From Chrysoporthe austroafricana (lineage: Eukaryota; Ascomycota; Sordariomycetes; Diaporthales; Cryphonectriaceae): 64,000 nucleotides of DNA. Positions 22,057 to 33,869 of this stretch are shown here, piece after piece. Location: positions 2,728,001-2,792,000 of the forward strand of contig JYIP02000008.1 of NCBI GenBank assembly GCA_001051155.2. The letters run 5' to 3'. Every line of letters starts with the position of its first letter. Position 1 is the first letter of the stretch. The notes beneath the pieces were generated by a model. It was given only the letters and a program-made list of their open reading frames with translations. It ran no database searches and was not told where the DNA came from. The position numbers were made by a program, and so were the translations under genes.

Positions 22057-24156
22057 TTACTCTCTCTCTTGGGCGATTTGCTTGATATTCACCCTTTCCA
22101 TTCGACAAGCAAAGACAAATGACAAGCAAAGCCCTGAGACCGCTAGGATAAACGTATAACGTACAGCCTCCGAATATGCTCGGCGCAAAGCATGTAAGAC
22201 AGCTGATGAGGTTGTCAAAGATCCGAGACCGGAAACTCCGACGCTAATAACCTCTGCAGCTGTGACCGCGTTGGTACTTTGTGGAATCAACGTTTCGAGC
22301 TTGCTAATGAGGAGATTCTCTGCTATTGCAAGTGCTATGGCCCTAAGCAAATAGAAATTGAAGTTAGTAAATGACTGTAAACTTGTTATAACTCTTACTT
22401 TCTAGAATGCCTATCGAAGGATAGGATGACAGAAAACGTACCCTCCGAGCTGCCCGGAGAAGACGGCGATCGCTGCCATCTTGTTAGTTGCTGAGGGTCA
22501 CATCTTGATGCAAGGAGGTAATTAGATAATACCATTTCCTGTAGGCACATCTCCTTCCCTATACATTCAATTAGAAATATGTTCCTTTGCTCATTATCGC
22601 GTCAAAACGTACTTGAGAACGGCTTGGATAGCTGCATATGGCATTTGTTGAACAAATCCTATCCCGATACCGGTGATAACCATAAACGCGGCCCACTGAA
22701 CTGTGGGCGTAGATATGCTGACCATAGTGAGAAGTCCGGCACCAACGCTGGCTACAGCAATGCCAGCGAGCATATATGAGAACTAATATACATTTAGTTA
22801 GCTTGTGTTGACATCTGACGGGGGCAGGTCGCGATGTGCCTACGTAATGTCCCCATTTCGATACTATCCATCCAACAATGCCAATAGCAACTATTTCGGG
22901 GATCACAAGAGCGATGAACCGAACACCGCTTTCAGTTGTCGACACACCCTGGCTGGCTTGGAAGAAAATCGGAAAGTAATAGGCATACTAATCCCAGAAA
23001 CCGATGGCGCCTAAGTCAGCCAAATTCTCAATAAAGGAGTGAAAAATATAAAACTCACAGTCTGGCTTGCCATTCCAAGACCAAACAGCACAAGGGCGCC
23101 TGTCCATATCGAAGGCTGACGAAGAACTCGCAAAGGGATGAGCGCGACTTCGCCACGCTTCCACAACCAGCAGCAGAGACAGACCCATAAGAGGACGAAT
23201 CCCACAAAGAGCCCAATACAGATAGAGGAGTTCCACGGCCATGTCGACCCACCAAGCGTCACAACCAGAAGTAAGCAGCACATGGCACCGCCGAAGAGGA
23301 CCATGCCCACCATGTCCATGCGATGTATTTTGGCAGCCAAGGTCAACGACCTTTCCCAAGCACTCCCAGGCTGCTTGAGGGGGACAAAGAGGAGCACTAT
23401 AGCGATTGCAGAAACTCCCATAGGGATGTTGCTACAACGGATGCCCTGTGAGCTTGATTCCAATACGGATAGTGTAGAGTAAATGAGACCCACATCAGAA
23501 AGCACCATCCTATAGCTTATGAGCATTGTGAGGGATACGTTCAGGAGGATATACATACTCCAGCTTGCAAATTCTGTAAGAACCCCTCCAAGGACGGGTC
23601 CAATACAGACACTGATGCCTAAAGCACTTACAACGATGCCTTGGTACATCGGAACTTGATCGAGGCGAACGACATTGGAAATAATGGCGAGTGCACCTTG
23701 CAGAAGACCGGCTGCGCCTAAGCCGAGGATAATTCGCCCTAGAATGAGTATATATGAAGACGGTGCAGCGGCACATATTGCAGAGCCCACTGGAAATTTT
23801 ATATTAGCTAAGATCAGATTGGTCTCGCAACTGTGTATCTAGAATTGATAATGCATACCTTCAAATATGGAGAGGGAAACTAAGTAGGTGATCTTCACGT
23901 TGAAAAACTTATACAAATTGCCAAATAGAGGCTGAATGACCGTCACTGCCAATAGATATGATGACCCATACCAAGACACATCGTCGAGGGAGTGGAACTC
24001 AGTCGTGATACGAGGAATAGCTGTGCCGATGATATTGGTGTCAAGCCCGAATAGGAAGATGCCAAGACATAGTGAACCGATGACAGCAGCCAGGCGCCAG
24101 GAACGAACTGTAGGGTCGGCTGCTCCTGGCGATTCGTCATGGCTATCCTGAGTCAT
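22057..24156 (-). CDS. MFS exporter, DHA2 family (14 TM helices)
   Basis: A proton-coupled drug/metabolite exporter of the plasma membrane, the kind often found in secondary-metabolite clusters. Nine exons keep one frame from 24156 to 22057 (530 residues): 24156-23859, 23789-23559, 23509-23494, 23431-23059, 22987-22844, 22782-22613, 22558-22533, 22490-22442 and 22342-22057. Motifs: 'FLFGLDTNIIGTAIPRI' in helix 1, 'DVSWYGSSYLL', 'GRIILGLGAAGLLQG', motif C as 'GISVCIGPVLGGVL', 'RWCFLI-NIPMG', then 'YYFPIFFQASQGVS' and 'GIGIGFVQQMPYAAIQAVL'. Exons of 16, 26 and 49 nt make the model intron-dense; exon 8's acceptor (22491) is the least certain. A GA/GT microsatellite lies just upstream of the start. 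P450 genes follow to the right. Confidence 0.88.
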
Positions 24157-24292
24157 TGTGTAAAAATTTCAATGAAGTAAGGAAGTAATAAACATGTACA
24201 AGGCACGAATCTCTGCGGCAAATGCGAATGCAACAGAACCAGGCTCATGAGTGGATGAGAATTTTGTTTGGCTGGTGTTGAAATGAAGAGGG

Positions 24293-24307
24293 GAGAGAGA
24301 GAGAGAG

Positions 24308-24342
<35 letters not shown>

Positions 24343-24359
24343 TCGTGTGTGTGTGTGTT
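24293..24359. repeat. GA/GT dinucleotide microsatellite
   Basis: A (GA)n run passes directly into (GT)n, then a short interruption and more GT. It lies about 140 bases upstream of the MFS start, so it may fall in its promoter or 5' UTR. Confidence 0.9.
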
Positions 24360-24981
24360 GGCCGGCGGAAGTCTTAAAGAAATCCCTGTTCGCGCTTTTT
24401 CCTCGCGTTGGTTCTTCCTGCAAAAGTCATAAACCCAAAATTACACACTGTACGCCATGCCACTACGGACAGTGTAGCACTGGCGTTGTGTTTTGTGGTC
24501 AGCTTCAAGGGGCTAAGGTGCTAAGTTGTTGGGGGCGAGAGTTCGGTCAACGTTACCCGGACAAAAGGTACCAATCTTATATATCTTCCGTGCAGGTACC
24601 GTCACACAAGTTCAAGGACTCAAGGCTAGGTCGTTGCTTGCTCAGTTCCATCAAAATCTCGACCGTACTCGATTACCCTGACATGAACGCGAGCAGAAAG
24701 TAAGTCTGCTATGAGTTTATGTACTCGAATAAATCTTCACATTTGTATTGGAATGTGTCATGTTATTTCGATGCACTGGAACTGGTTCGGAAAACGTTTG
24801 GCATACGAGATTTATCAAGCATTCCAATGACTCCACCAGGTCAGGCGAGGATAATGCCCTAGGTAACTAGGTAATACATAACTATTGCCTCCAGATCGTG
24901 TCGTCGAGAAGCGTGAGAAGGTTCCAGATCTTAACCAGTAACCTGAAATAACGTTGCGGGTGTGCGTCAGCCCTATCACAT
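24360..24981. other. intergenic, no gene seen
   Basis: Spacer between the promoter of the minus-strand MFS gene and the 3' end of the P450. Nothing is recognised. Confidence 0.5.
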
Positions 24982-27146
24982 CTATCTTTTCCCATCCCCA
25001 TTCCGTCTCCTGATTCTGAATGGTACCCTTGTTTTTGGCTTTATGACACTGAGCCCGAAGCCCCACGGAACTGACACGCGCCCATTGATAAGCTCAATGT
25101 CAAATTCATTTGCCAGGGTGGCGCACGTAATAAGCACCAAATTTTGGGCTAAATGCTTGCCAGGACATTGTGACCGTCCGGCTTTGACAACACGAATTAG
25201 CATCTGGTATTTCATAGACGCGATTTCAGCGGAGGCCTATTCGAAGCCCCTGATTTGCAGCTGGAGCAGCAGTAGAGGAGGCTTCAGCCAGAGAGCATAC
25301 AATGAAAAATAATGGGAGGTCATATAGCACTTACCGCCAAAGGGGACCCAGGAGCCTTCCAGACCTTGGAGAGAGAAGGTCGCGCTATTTGCGAACGAGG
25401 CAGTGGTTTTAGTAGTCCCATCTGAATCCTCATGTTTAGGAATACGCCTCTCCTCGTTCAGAGGCCCGCTTGCCGGATCGTCCTTGTACACCAAGAACCG
25501 ATCGGCCCAGAATTCGTCAAGGGGGTAGTTTCCACCTTGAGTGTTCCAAACTGTCTCATCCATGTGGCAAATACCGGAGTTGACTAGTGCATGTTTACCT
25601 CGAGGTAGAATCCACTTTCCAAGCGAGGCGTCAGTGTCACTTGCCGTGAGTAGCGAATACATTGTTCCATGTAGGCGGAGGCTTTCGGCAAAGATCGAGT
25701 TTAGCAGGGGCGAGGATGCTGGAAGAGTAATTGCGTCGATGCTAGCAATTTGGGATATATCAAAGCGCACACGGTCGAGTATGGCTTGATCTTCGAACAT
25801 GTGAATGGTCGACCATGTGATTGTGGGTACAGTATTAGCAGTCGCGCTGTATCGAATGGTCAGCCCGTACTCATAGGGCAAAAAGAAATAGCCATCAATA
25901 GTATGAATCTTACCCCCAGAGCAATCCCAAATCCGTAGCCGCTAGGCAGTCATCATCAAATCTATCAATCCCACCTATCTTTTCCTGTCGGTCCCGCATC
26001 AATTTTGAGCGCCAGAACGGGTCGGTGTCGCCTTCGGCGTCCACGCATGCTAGTGTAAAATGCTTTCTAGCGTATGAGTACCAATGCTTGATCTATGTTT
26101 TGAGATGTTGAACGCGCCGGTGCGCCTTTGGCATGATGATTGACGGAATGCCTCGCGCAAGCCAGGGGATATTTCTATCAAACTCCCAGAGTTCCGAGTT
26201 GAAAGCAGGGTTGAGCGCAAGAAAGGAGGGGCCGACAATAGACTCGATAATAGACTCACCTACGATGCGCTGAAGCACATCGCAAATGTCCCCAAAGTCA
26301 ACCCACTCCTCGGAAATGCATAGCTTTTCTATCCTGGCCATAAGATGTCGCCTGAAGCGTTGTGTTATACCAAGGATGCGCGTACCATCAAGCGCCTGGA
26401 TAAGAGTTGAGTGGGTAAGGTAATGGATACGATTGTTGACTGGCAAATTTGCGTTGCTGCCAGCTCGAATTTTCCGATTGGACCCCGTATCGTCGTTGAT
26501 ATAAGCTCTCACGCCGGCCATTGGAATCTTGAAGAAAAGTCTATGCGTATAGGCCCACATGAGAATGGATGGCCCAATGGATAATTTGTAACGTGTCTGC
26601 TTGACTGATTCCCAGTCTTGCAAGATGTATAGCTTCGTCCCAGGGAGTCTCAATGCCACTGAGGTAAGTCTTTCTTTGTAGGAACTGGGATAAAGAGTTA
26701 GTCGAAGCACACGCGAACTTTGAGGAATACCTAACGTACGAAATATTGCGTACGAAACGTTCATTATCCAGAATGAAGGGAATTATATGTCCAAGCCACG
26801 GAAACAGCGATGGATACTCTGGTATTTCCTGAGGACATTGGGGAGTGGCAATTCTATATATCGAGTGGTATCTCTGAGTAGCGATGACGTATCTGACAAG
26901 AAGAGCTACAAGGCACATCCAGCAGATGACTAGAGTCGGATCTTTAGAAGCCAGTTGGGCTGAAACATGAGATACCTGGACGAGAAAGTCGCAAATTTGC
27001 TGCAGACGAGCAAAGGAGATGGAGGGTGCGGAGGCCGTAATGGCCTCAAATAGAGTCATGATGGCTAGAAAAACAAGTGGTGTTTGTCTTCTCCTGACGT
27101 GGCTCGTCATTAAGTCGAGAGTCATGAGCTTGATCAACTTCACCAA
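24982..27146 (-). pseudogene. cytochrome P450 with one in-frame stop
   Basis: A P450 of the fungal CYP7/CYP8-like group. Exons on the minus strand are 27146-26740, 26684-25914, 25846-25335 and 25181-24982, phase-consistent throughout (630 codons including the internal and terminal stops). Motifs: 'IPEYPSLFPWLGHIIPFI' hinge, 'LAATDLGLLWGATANTVPTITW' region corresponding to helix I, 'FAESLRLHG' as ExxR, and the haem loop FGAGRSQCPG. A TAG at 26093-26095 sits between 'RRVQHLKT' and 'IKHWYSYARKHF', a stretch that otherwise reads on without indel, so it is a true internal nonsense codon (a CAG-to-TAG change would explain it). The first about 90 residues are longer than usual; translation may really start nearer 27060. 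Without readthrough the product loses the haem-binding half. Confidence 0.82.
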
Positions 27147-28586
27147 GATCCTACAAGTCTTAAGTATTTAACAGTTCACATAGCTGCGATTTGGGGCGCG
27201 ACACCGGTCGCCAGGCGCTTCAGATTCGTCCATACGCTACCCACACGATCTGGCCTAAGGACCCCGGGCACAGAATGTCAGGCTGGACCGAGCGCCACGG
27301 CTATTCGTGTCCTACTCTCGCTTGCGTAATCCGCCATGTCAAGGGAGTTTGATGGTGTGCTGGTTGTTAAAAGGCCCCCAAGGTGGCTTATCTGTTACAT
27401 TTGGGCGGAACTTTTGGTTGGAAGTCCACGAGTCGCTGTAATTTAACCTAACTTAAGAGTTTACATCTGTTTTAGTGACATCGACAAAGCTCGGTCTCGG
27501 AGGCTACGCATCCAACATGGACGCGTTGATTGGGGGCCGCACATCTAACATGGACACGTTGAGGCACATTGGCACAAGCATGATTGTTATCCACCACTCT
27601 GAAATTTGTCGAATAGGATACATGACTGCTATTGTGTATGATATTAGTAGATCGTTGGTGGCAAATGCTACACAGTAATCTTGACTGGTACATGGGGATG
27701 AATGCTTACATCTCCAGTTGTCTTTTTGTCTCACCTGCGGTAGGTGCAATGGAGCAGACGAGTAAAAAAAAAAAAAAAAAAAGTCCAGAACCATCCGATT
27801 GGCGCTTTCCGATTTCTCACATGGGAATGTATACAACATCGTACGTTAGGTGTCTGGTTGGGAGCCATTTTGTTGGCTGGGCTTAACCACGTACGTAGTG
27901 AATCGGTTTCGATTTGCTGTCTGTTGTTGTCTCTGTCTAGAAGGAAGGAGGGAAAGAAAGCCGTGGGCAATAGCCAGAGCGTAGAAATGGCTTTGGCCCT
28001 GGCGCACGGGCCATATCCTGGCCCGTGCCCATATGCCAGAGTGAACAGCTCTGGCTGTCCCATACTGGCTATCCCACACATTTTGATATCGCTAAAGACG
28101 CCACGGGCCACAATCAATGCGTCTTGGGTTGCGCCGAAGACATTGGTTGTGGCACCATGTTATAAGCGTATGCAACCTTGCGTTCCCTAAAAAGAAAGTG
28201 TTGGTTTCCTCATGTTACCTGTTGGTATGTACGAGGCTCTATGCATGCTCGTAGCCCTGCTGGTGCCAAGTTCAGCAATGAAAGGCCCCCACCTGAAAAG
28301 ACACAGCAAGTTATTGGGATGACGGCCCCCAAGAATCAAGTTCGTACCGTCAGTAGTGCATTTGAAAAATGCTAAACTTAGAACAACATGTGCTCGGCTT
28401 CGGTTTATTATCGCTATCTGGTTGGAAATATTTTTCAAGAGCACGAAATTTATGATGCCCTATGGCCGGCCTGGTTTTAGGCCTGAAGTTACCCTCTACC
28501 AAGACTTTCAGTGTTTCAAAATACATGTGTTCTCTAAAGGTCAGATAGTTGCCGTTACAAAGATCACCGAAGATAGTACCGCTGCG
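27147..28586. other. intergenic, no gene seen
   Basis: Spacer between divergently oriented genes. It contains an A-run of about 20 bases near 27764-27783. No exon structure is recognised. Confidence 0.45.
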
Positions 28587-29995
28587 ATGGCTGTCTTATT
28601 GCCGAGAACAGAACCAATCGGCGCAGGTGTGTCCTACGATGTTTTCTTGGTGCGTATCCTCCACGGCGTCTTGAGTTTCGATGCATTCTAAGTTCACCAT
28701 TAGGGTCTCATCTGGGCCCGAGGGTTTGGCAATCATTTTCTCGATTGTCCGCCTTTTTTCGCGATTCCTCAGTCAAAGGCGTCTCTTCTGGGACGATGGC
28801 TGGATCATTTTTGCTTTGATGCTCACCTTGGTCACTACGGTTCTATGGCAGTGGCAGGCTCCTTCCATGTACTTCATTCTCGATGTCGATGCCGGCACTG
28901 CGATGCCATCAGCCGATATCTTTGACAAGCAAATTCTTTGGCTCAAAGTCACTATGACCGTCGAAATTTTCTTTTATACGTCTTTGACTGCTGTCAAGCT
29001 TTCCTTCTTATTTTTCTTCAAGCGACTTGGCGCAAATGTTCGCAACTTCAGCTGGTACTGGTGGCCAGTCACCTTGTTTGTTCTGGCAATTTGGTTCGCA
29101 TGCCTCGGAAATATCTTGTACAAGTGTGAGCTCGGAAGCATCCAACAGCTCGATTATGGCTATTGCGCTAGCGAAGAGTCCAGTGTCTTCACCTCTGTTA
29201 CACTCAAGGTCAACTGCGCGCTCGACGTCGTCTCTGACTTCTTAAGTAGGTCATGAAGTGGCTATTCCCTCTCCCCTTGTCGCCTCCGAAATCATATAGC
29301 AGTATTGTGCTAACCTAGAGGCAAATATCAGTCATGCTTATTCCAGTGGGCCTACTTTGGAACATCCAAATTAAACCCAAACGGAAACTGGCGCTTATGG
29401 GCCTGTTCTCGCTATCCCTGATCACCATTGCCGTAGCTATAGCACGGGCGGCCGATCTATCTGCGACAATGTGGTCAAATGGCATTCACGATCCCACATA
29501 CTTATGGCTATGGAGCTCGATTGAACCATGTATTGGTATGTTTATTAAAATATGATATACACTTTTCGTGATCGATCAATGCGGAGATGACTGATCCTTA
29601 TTCTCAACGCAGCGATCACTGTTGCATGCCTGTCTTCGTTTCCCCAGCTTTTTACCTCTTCAGACCGATTCAAAAAGCCGGTGTACAAGCCCACAGATAC
29701 ATACTACCAGCGCCTAGTTTTGAGAAGACAGGGCAAGTCCTCACAGAAAGCCTCTGAGTTCGATTCATACAACTTATCTACCGTGGCTGTGCCGCAGCGA
29801 AATTACATGGGCGATAGTCGGACCGCGGACTCAGACGCTGTATCGTATGACAAGCAGCACCTGATCTCGCCCTCAGCGCCTGGTACGCTGGAGCCGCTGG
29901 CTGTCTGTTATAAGGCGGAAGATAGGCCAGGTGCAGGAATTCCGGGTCACATTATTCAGGAAAGAGAATTCGAAGTGACTCGTCAGATTGTTTGA
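28587..29995 (+). CDS. fungal rhodopsin-domain integral membrane protein
   Basis: A second member of the fungal rhodopsin-like seven-helix family, distinct from the copy at 5.7 kb. Firm exons are about 28693-29245, 29332-29535 and 29613-29995. Helices include 'EGLAIIFSIVRLFSRFL', the family block 'RRLFWDDGWIIFALML', 'SLTAVKLSFLFFFKRL', 'WWPVTLFVLAIWFACLG', 'CALDVVSDFLIMLIPVGLLW' and 'SSIEPCIAITVACLSSFPQLF'. A short first exon at 28587-28649 (start MAVLLPR), joined by a 43-nt intron, would supply the missing N-terminal segment and give 400 residues; starting instead at 28681 gives 383. The 3' tail is hydrophilic. It sits between two P450 genes in the island. Confidence 0.82.
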
Positions 29996-31385
29996 TGGCT
30001 GGTCATACAGAGAACGGAAATTTTGACGATAAAAATGGGCACATTGGGGATTGGGATTGGGAAATGGTAAATGACATTGATATCTCAAACCAGAGTTTGT
30101 TTTATGTTGGCTTAGGTTCATATCGCTGTATCGAGATGTGTACGAAGAGAATTGCACCTGAAGCCCCTAGGCGATATGCTAACCAACATTGTCAAGTTGG
30201 ACTCGTTCTGGTCCGACAAGATGAAGAATATATAGCTTTTAGATAACGGGATGCTAAATGGTCATGGCGCCCACGCAGATGACCATAACGCGACCATGCG
30301 CGAGTAGTGGAGTTCAGCCGAAATTCCGTTTCAGGCCTTGTAAGGCGGACAAACGTGATTCCCCAATAGATATGTGTTCGCATTTCTTGCGCCCGCTGGA
30401 GACTGATGATTCTCGCGTCCTGCGCTGATGTAGCATTCCGCAGCGCATAAGGAGCCACGCTGTCATCTGGGCGCAGACCCGGTTTAATGTTGCAAATTTA
30501 GCATCGTAGCCTGCTTCGGACGTTGATTAGCTGACAGCATACAGTGTCCGAAAGGCTGCAGCCACTGAAATCTCCCTAAGTAAGGGGGCGTTGCACCGCA
30601 ACAGAAATCCGGAGCACGAATTCGCCCGATCACATTCTTTCGTCACAATTGATTCACCGTCTTGGCTCGTTCCGGCATGGTTGTAGCGGGTTTTGAATCA
30701 TATTGATAGTCAGCCAGACTTTAGTGCAGTCCAACTGCATATAGTGGTGGGTACTCAGCCCTCGGTAACATCCAGTAGCGTAACCGATGTTGCAATTACT
30801 TCTGGACGCGCTGAGCTAGCCTTTTCGGGGTTTCGGTTGGCTCCACTGCCGCATTAATCATAGGTACTTCGGTCGGTATTCTGTGTGACATTTACTAACG
30901 TATTTGAACCAATGCCACTGCTTATCAGCGCTCGAAATTGAGCCTGCACACACCCCCAACAGAAAAAGCGGCACTCACAAACTCCAGTGCTGGATTTCTT
31001 AGCAATTGAGCAACCGAAAATTCTAGGGAAAATTATAACATACTCTCTATTTCCTGCAGAAGAGCTGTATTATTTCATATTAATACTGAGGGCTTTTGTG
31101 GTTGCTGTTTTTTGGGGTGAGTTCTCGTGCAATAAGCCTCTGTGGCAGGGATTGCAGTTACTGAGTGCCGCTTTTTTTGTTGCGGGCGTGGTGCCTGCCG
31201 CATTGGCCCAAGGGATCAAAGACAAGTCGACATCCCACTTCTCGCCGCAGAGCCTCAGCTTACACATTTCCTATGCCAACGCTTTCTTTCCTCACTGGTT
31301 GTTGAGCTTGCAGTTTCCCCTTCTCACTCCTGTCTGTTATGTGCTAAGAAAAGCTCTGCCTCTTTCCTATTCTAAAGAAGGAGAT
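29996..31385. other. intergenic; open frame upstream of P450
   Basis: No recognised gene. A frame open from 30987 is continuous with the downstream P450 start and contains hydrophobic segments. It is not needed for a normal-length P450 and may be 5' UTR. Confidence 0.4.
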
Positions 31386-33171
31386 ATGCCAACTATCATG
31401 TCGATCCCTAGGGCACTCCTGTGGCCTGCTCTCGGTTTGGCGGCCTGGGTGCTGTACTGTTCTGCCTGTCTGCTGCGGAACTATCGGGCGGCTTGCAAGA
31501 CTGGCTTACCCATTCGCATCATACCTATCGACCACACAAATGCACTATGGACACTCTTGGATCGCAAGGTCCTTTATTTTGTTCAGAAACTCCCCGGTGT
31601 CCTCGGTAACAACAGCTTTACGCGGTACAACTTTCGAACTTGGGAGTTTCATGATCGTTATCGTTCTCACCATGAGATGGGCGATGCCTTCATCATGGTG
31701 ACACCTAGCAGAAATTGGTTCTACATAGCCAACCCAGACATCATTGCGGAAATCTTTCGACGCCGCACAGATTTTCCGCAATGCATTGAGCTTACAGAGA
31801 TCCTTGACGTCTTCGGTAAAAACTTAGGAACTGTAAGTCCTTTCCCACTGTGCTTTTTCAAAGCTTTGAGTATCAGCTTCCTGACCCGAACATAGGTCGA
31901 AGGGAAACAATGGCAATCGCAGCGGAAAATGATAGCCAGCTGCTTCAACGAGCAGAATTATGAAATTGTCTGGTCTGAGAGTCTCTCGCTTGCTCGCGAT
32001 ATGCTCAAATACTGGACAAGGAAGCAATCTCTCACATCGTCCGCCGACGACCTTCGCACACTTTCTCTGCATGTTCTCACTGGGGCTGGTTTCGGCAAGA
32101 AGTTCAAGTTCGAAGGCCACGATGAAAGGGGCGACACGAGCATCTCTGGCAACTATAAAGATACACTCCAGCATCTCTGGCAACTATAAAGATACACTCC
32201 AGCTGATCCTCGAGAACTGCATTCTTATCATGGGCATCGGACCCAAGGTGCTTGCAAGGGCGAGGCCGTTTCTTCCGAGAACTTCCAAGTTCGCAGTCCT
32301 AGCCAAGGCATGCGCCGACTTTCAACGATACATGACGGAGATGTATGAGGAAGAGAAGATCGAACAGGCGATGTCCGCTCCCAGCTCTGTGAGAACGCTC
32401 ATGAGCTCACTGGTGCGGGCGTCGCAGGCCGAGGCTAAGACTGGAGCCGGTCTGACAGAAAGCGAGATATACGGCAATATGTTTATGCTGAACTTCGCCG
32501 GCCATGATACTACCGCCCACACTTTCACCTTTGCAATCCACCTACTCGCCGCACACCCGGATGTACAATCATGGGTCTCGGAAGAAGTACAAAGTATTCA
32601 CGTCGAGATACACAGCGATTTAACCTATGCTACCGACTTTCCCCGCTTCGTGCGTTGCCTAGCCATCATGCTCGAGACCCTGCGTCTCTACACACCTATT
32701 CCTGTGGCCAAGTGGACAGCCAGTGGGTCAGCAGTGCTAAAGATTGGTGGTAACACGACCCTTCTCCCATCAAACACTATGGTGATCCCCAGCTCTTCAG
32801 CCGTACACACGGATCCCGATGTCTGGGGTAGTGACTCACTCGTCTGGCGACCATCGCGCTGGATCAAAGCGAGAGGCGATCCAGGACATGAGGAACTCAT
32901 TGTTCCTCGCGATGGCTCATTTCTCGGATGGTCGGAAGGCGCACGAAATTGTCCCGCAAAGAAGTTCTCTCAGGTTGAATTTGTAGCCACGGTGGCGACT
33001 CTGCTTCGGGATTGGCAAGTCAGCCCTGTGCGGAGAGATCCGAGCGAGAGCGTGGAGAGCGCACGCAAGAGGGTGATGGATCTGATTGAGACTGACACTG
33101 GTGCCGTACTCCTGCTGCAGATGTTGCATCCGGAGCGGATTGCACTGACCTGGTCACGCCGATCTGGCTGA
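31386..33171 (+). pseudogene. cytochrome P450 frameshifted by 31-bp tandem duplication
   Basis: A microsomal P450. Exon 1 (31386-31832) begins with a membrane anchor ('ALLWPALGLAAWVLYCSACLL'); exon 2 runs 31896-33171 after a GTAAGT-donor intron. Motifs: 'EGKQWQSQRKMIASCF' (helix C), AGHDTT in helix I, 'LETLRLY' as ExxR, and the haem loop 'WSEGARNCPAKKFSQ'. A perfect tandem duplication of 31 bp at 32139-32169 and 32170-32200 shifts the frame, so translation stops a few codons later (after 'DTLQHLWQL'). Removing one copy would leave 563 residues, a normal size. The last Gly of the usual Cys-x-Gly is Ala here. ATG 31386 is chosen because it directly precedes the anchor helix, although the frame stays open upstream to 30987. 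Confidence 0.85.
32139..32200 (+). repeat. perfect 31-bp tandem duplication
   Basis: Two identical 31-base units (beginning AGCATCTCTGG, ending ACACTCC) follow each other, plus three further matching bases. The unit length is not a multiple of three and breaks the P450 frame. Confidence 0.95.
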
Positions 33172-33869
33172 GCTGGTACTGGTTAAATGGGTAGAGACAT
33201 TTTGAATCTGATGGACTGGAGAAAGAACTTGTGCCAGCTAATTAGCAAATCTCATTTTGAAACCACATTCTACATTAATGCAATGCAAATCTGTACGACC
33301 GATATCCTACATAATCCTGGCTGATTGTCCGCGGCCCGCCAAAACTGAACGCGAAGGTCGTAGCTTAGGCAGAAAATTTGGCGAGAGAATTCAGACTAAA
33401 TTGACTTTTTTTTTTCTTTTTGGCTCCTCGTCAGATGGCTTTAGTGTATGTCTGCGCCTCTGCGCCTCCATCCAGTCCCAGCAGGTGTGCCTCCTAAGGA
33501 CCAACGCCAGCTGATGACGGTAACCATGCAACATACGGTAGTAGTAGTGTAACCCATCATATTACAACATATGAGAGAAAAAGTAGGGTGCAACCAACGT
33601 GAGGCACTCGCAAGGGACCTTTTGAGACCGGATGTGCGCCTGATATTATTTACACTGTCCTACCTCGCAGCCCAATAGCCGAGAATGGTATCCGGCCCCA
33701 TTTCTTGGGCCACACATAAAATTTTGCCTGGATCATCTTGATCTAGTCCATCGTCCACTGTTGCCACTTTCCATTTGTGCAACACTGTAGCCCTTTGGCT
33801 CCCCGACTTCGCGTTCACGTCAACCGAGTTACTTTCGTCAATCATACAATTATCCAAAACACTGTCAGA
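33172..33869. other. intergenic, no gene seen
   Basis: Spacer between two same-strand P450 genes with a T-run near 33406-33422. Nothing else is recognised. Confidence 0.5.

Noticed and set aside
26045..26150. Possible intron removing the TAG in the P450 (donor in the 'IPS' codons, acceptor ACATAG)
   Set aside because: It would shift the frame into an early stop, while the unspliced reading matches the family on both sides without a gap.
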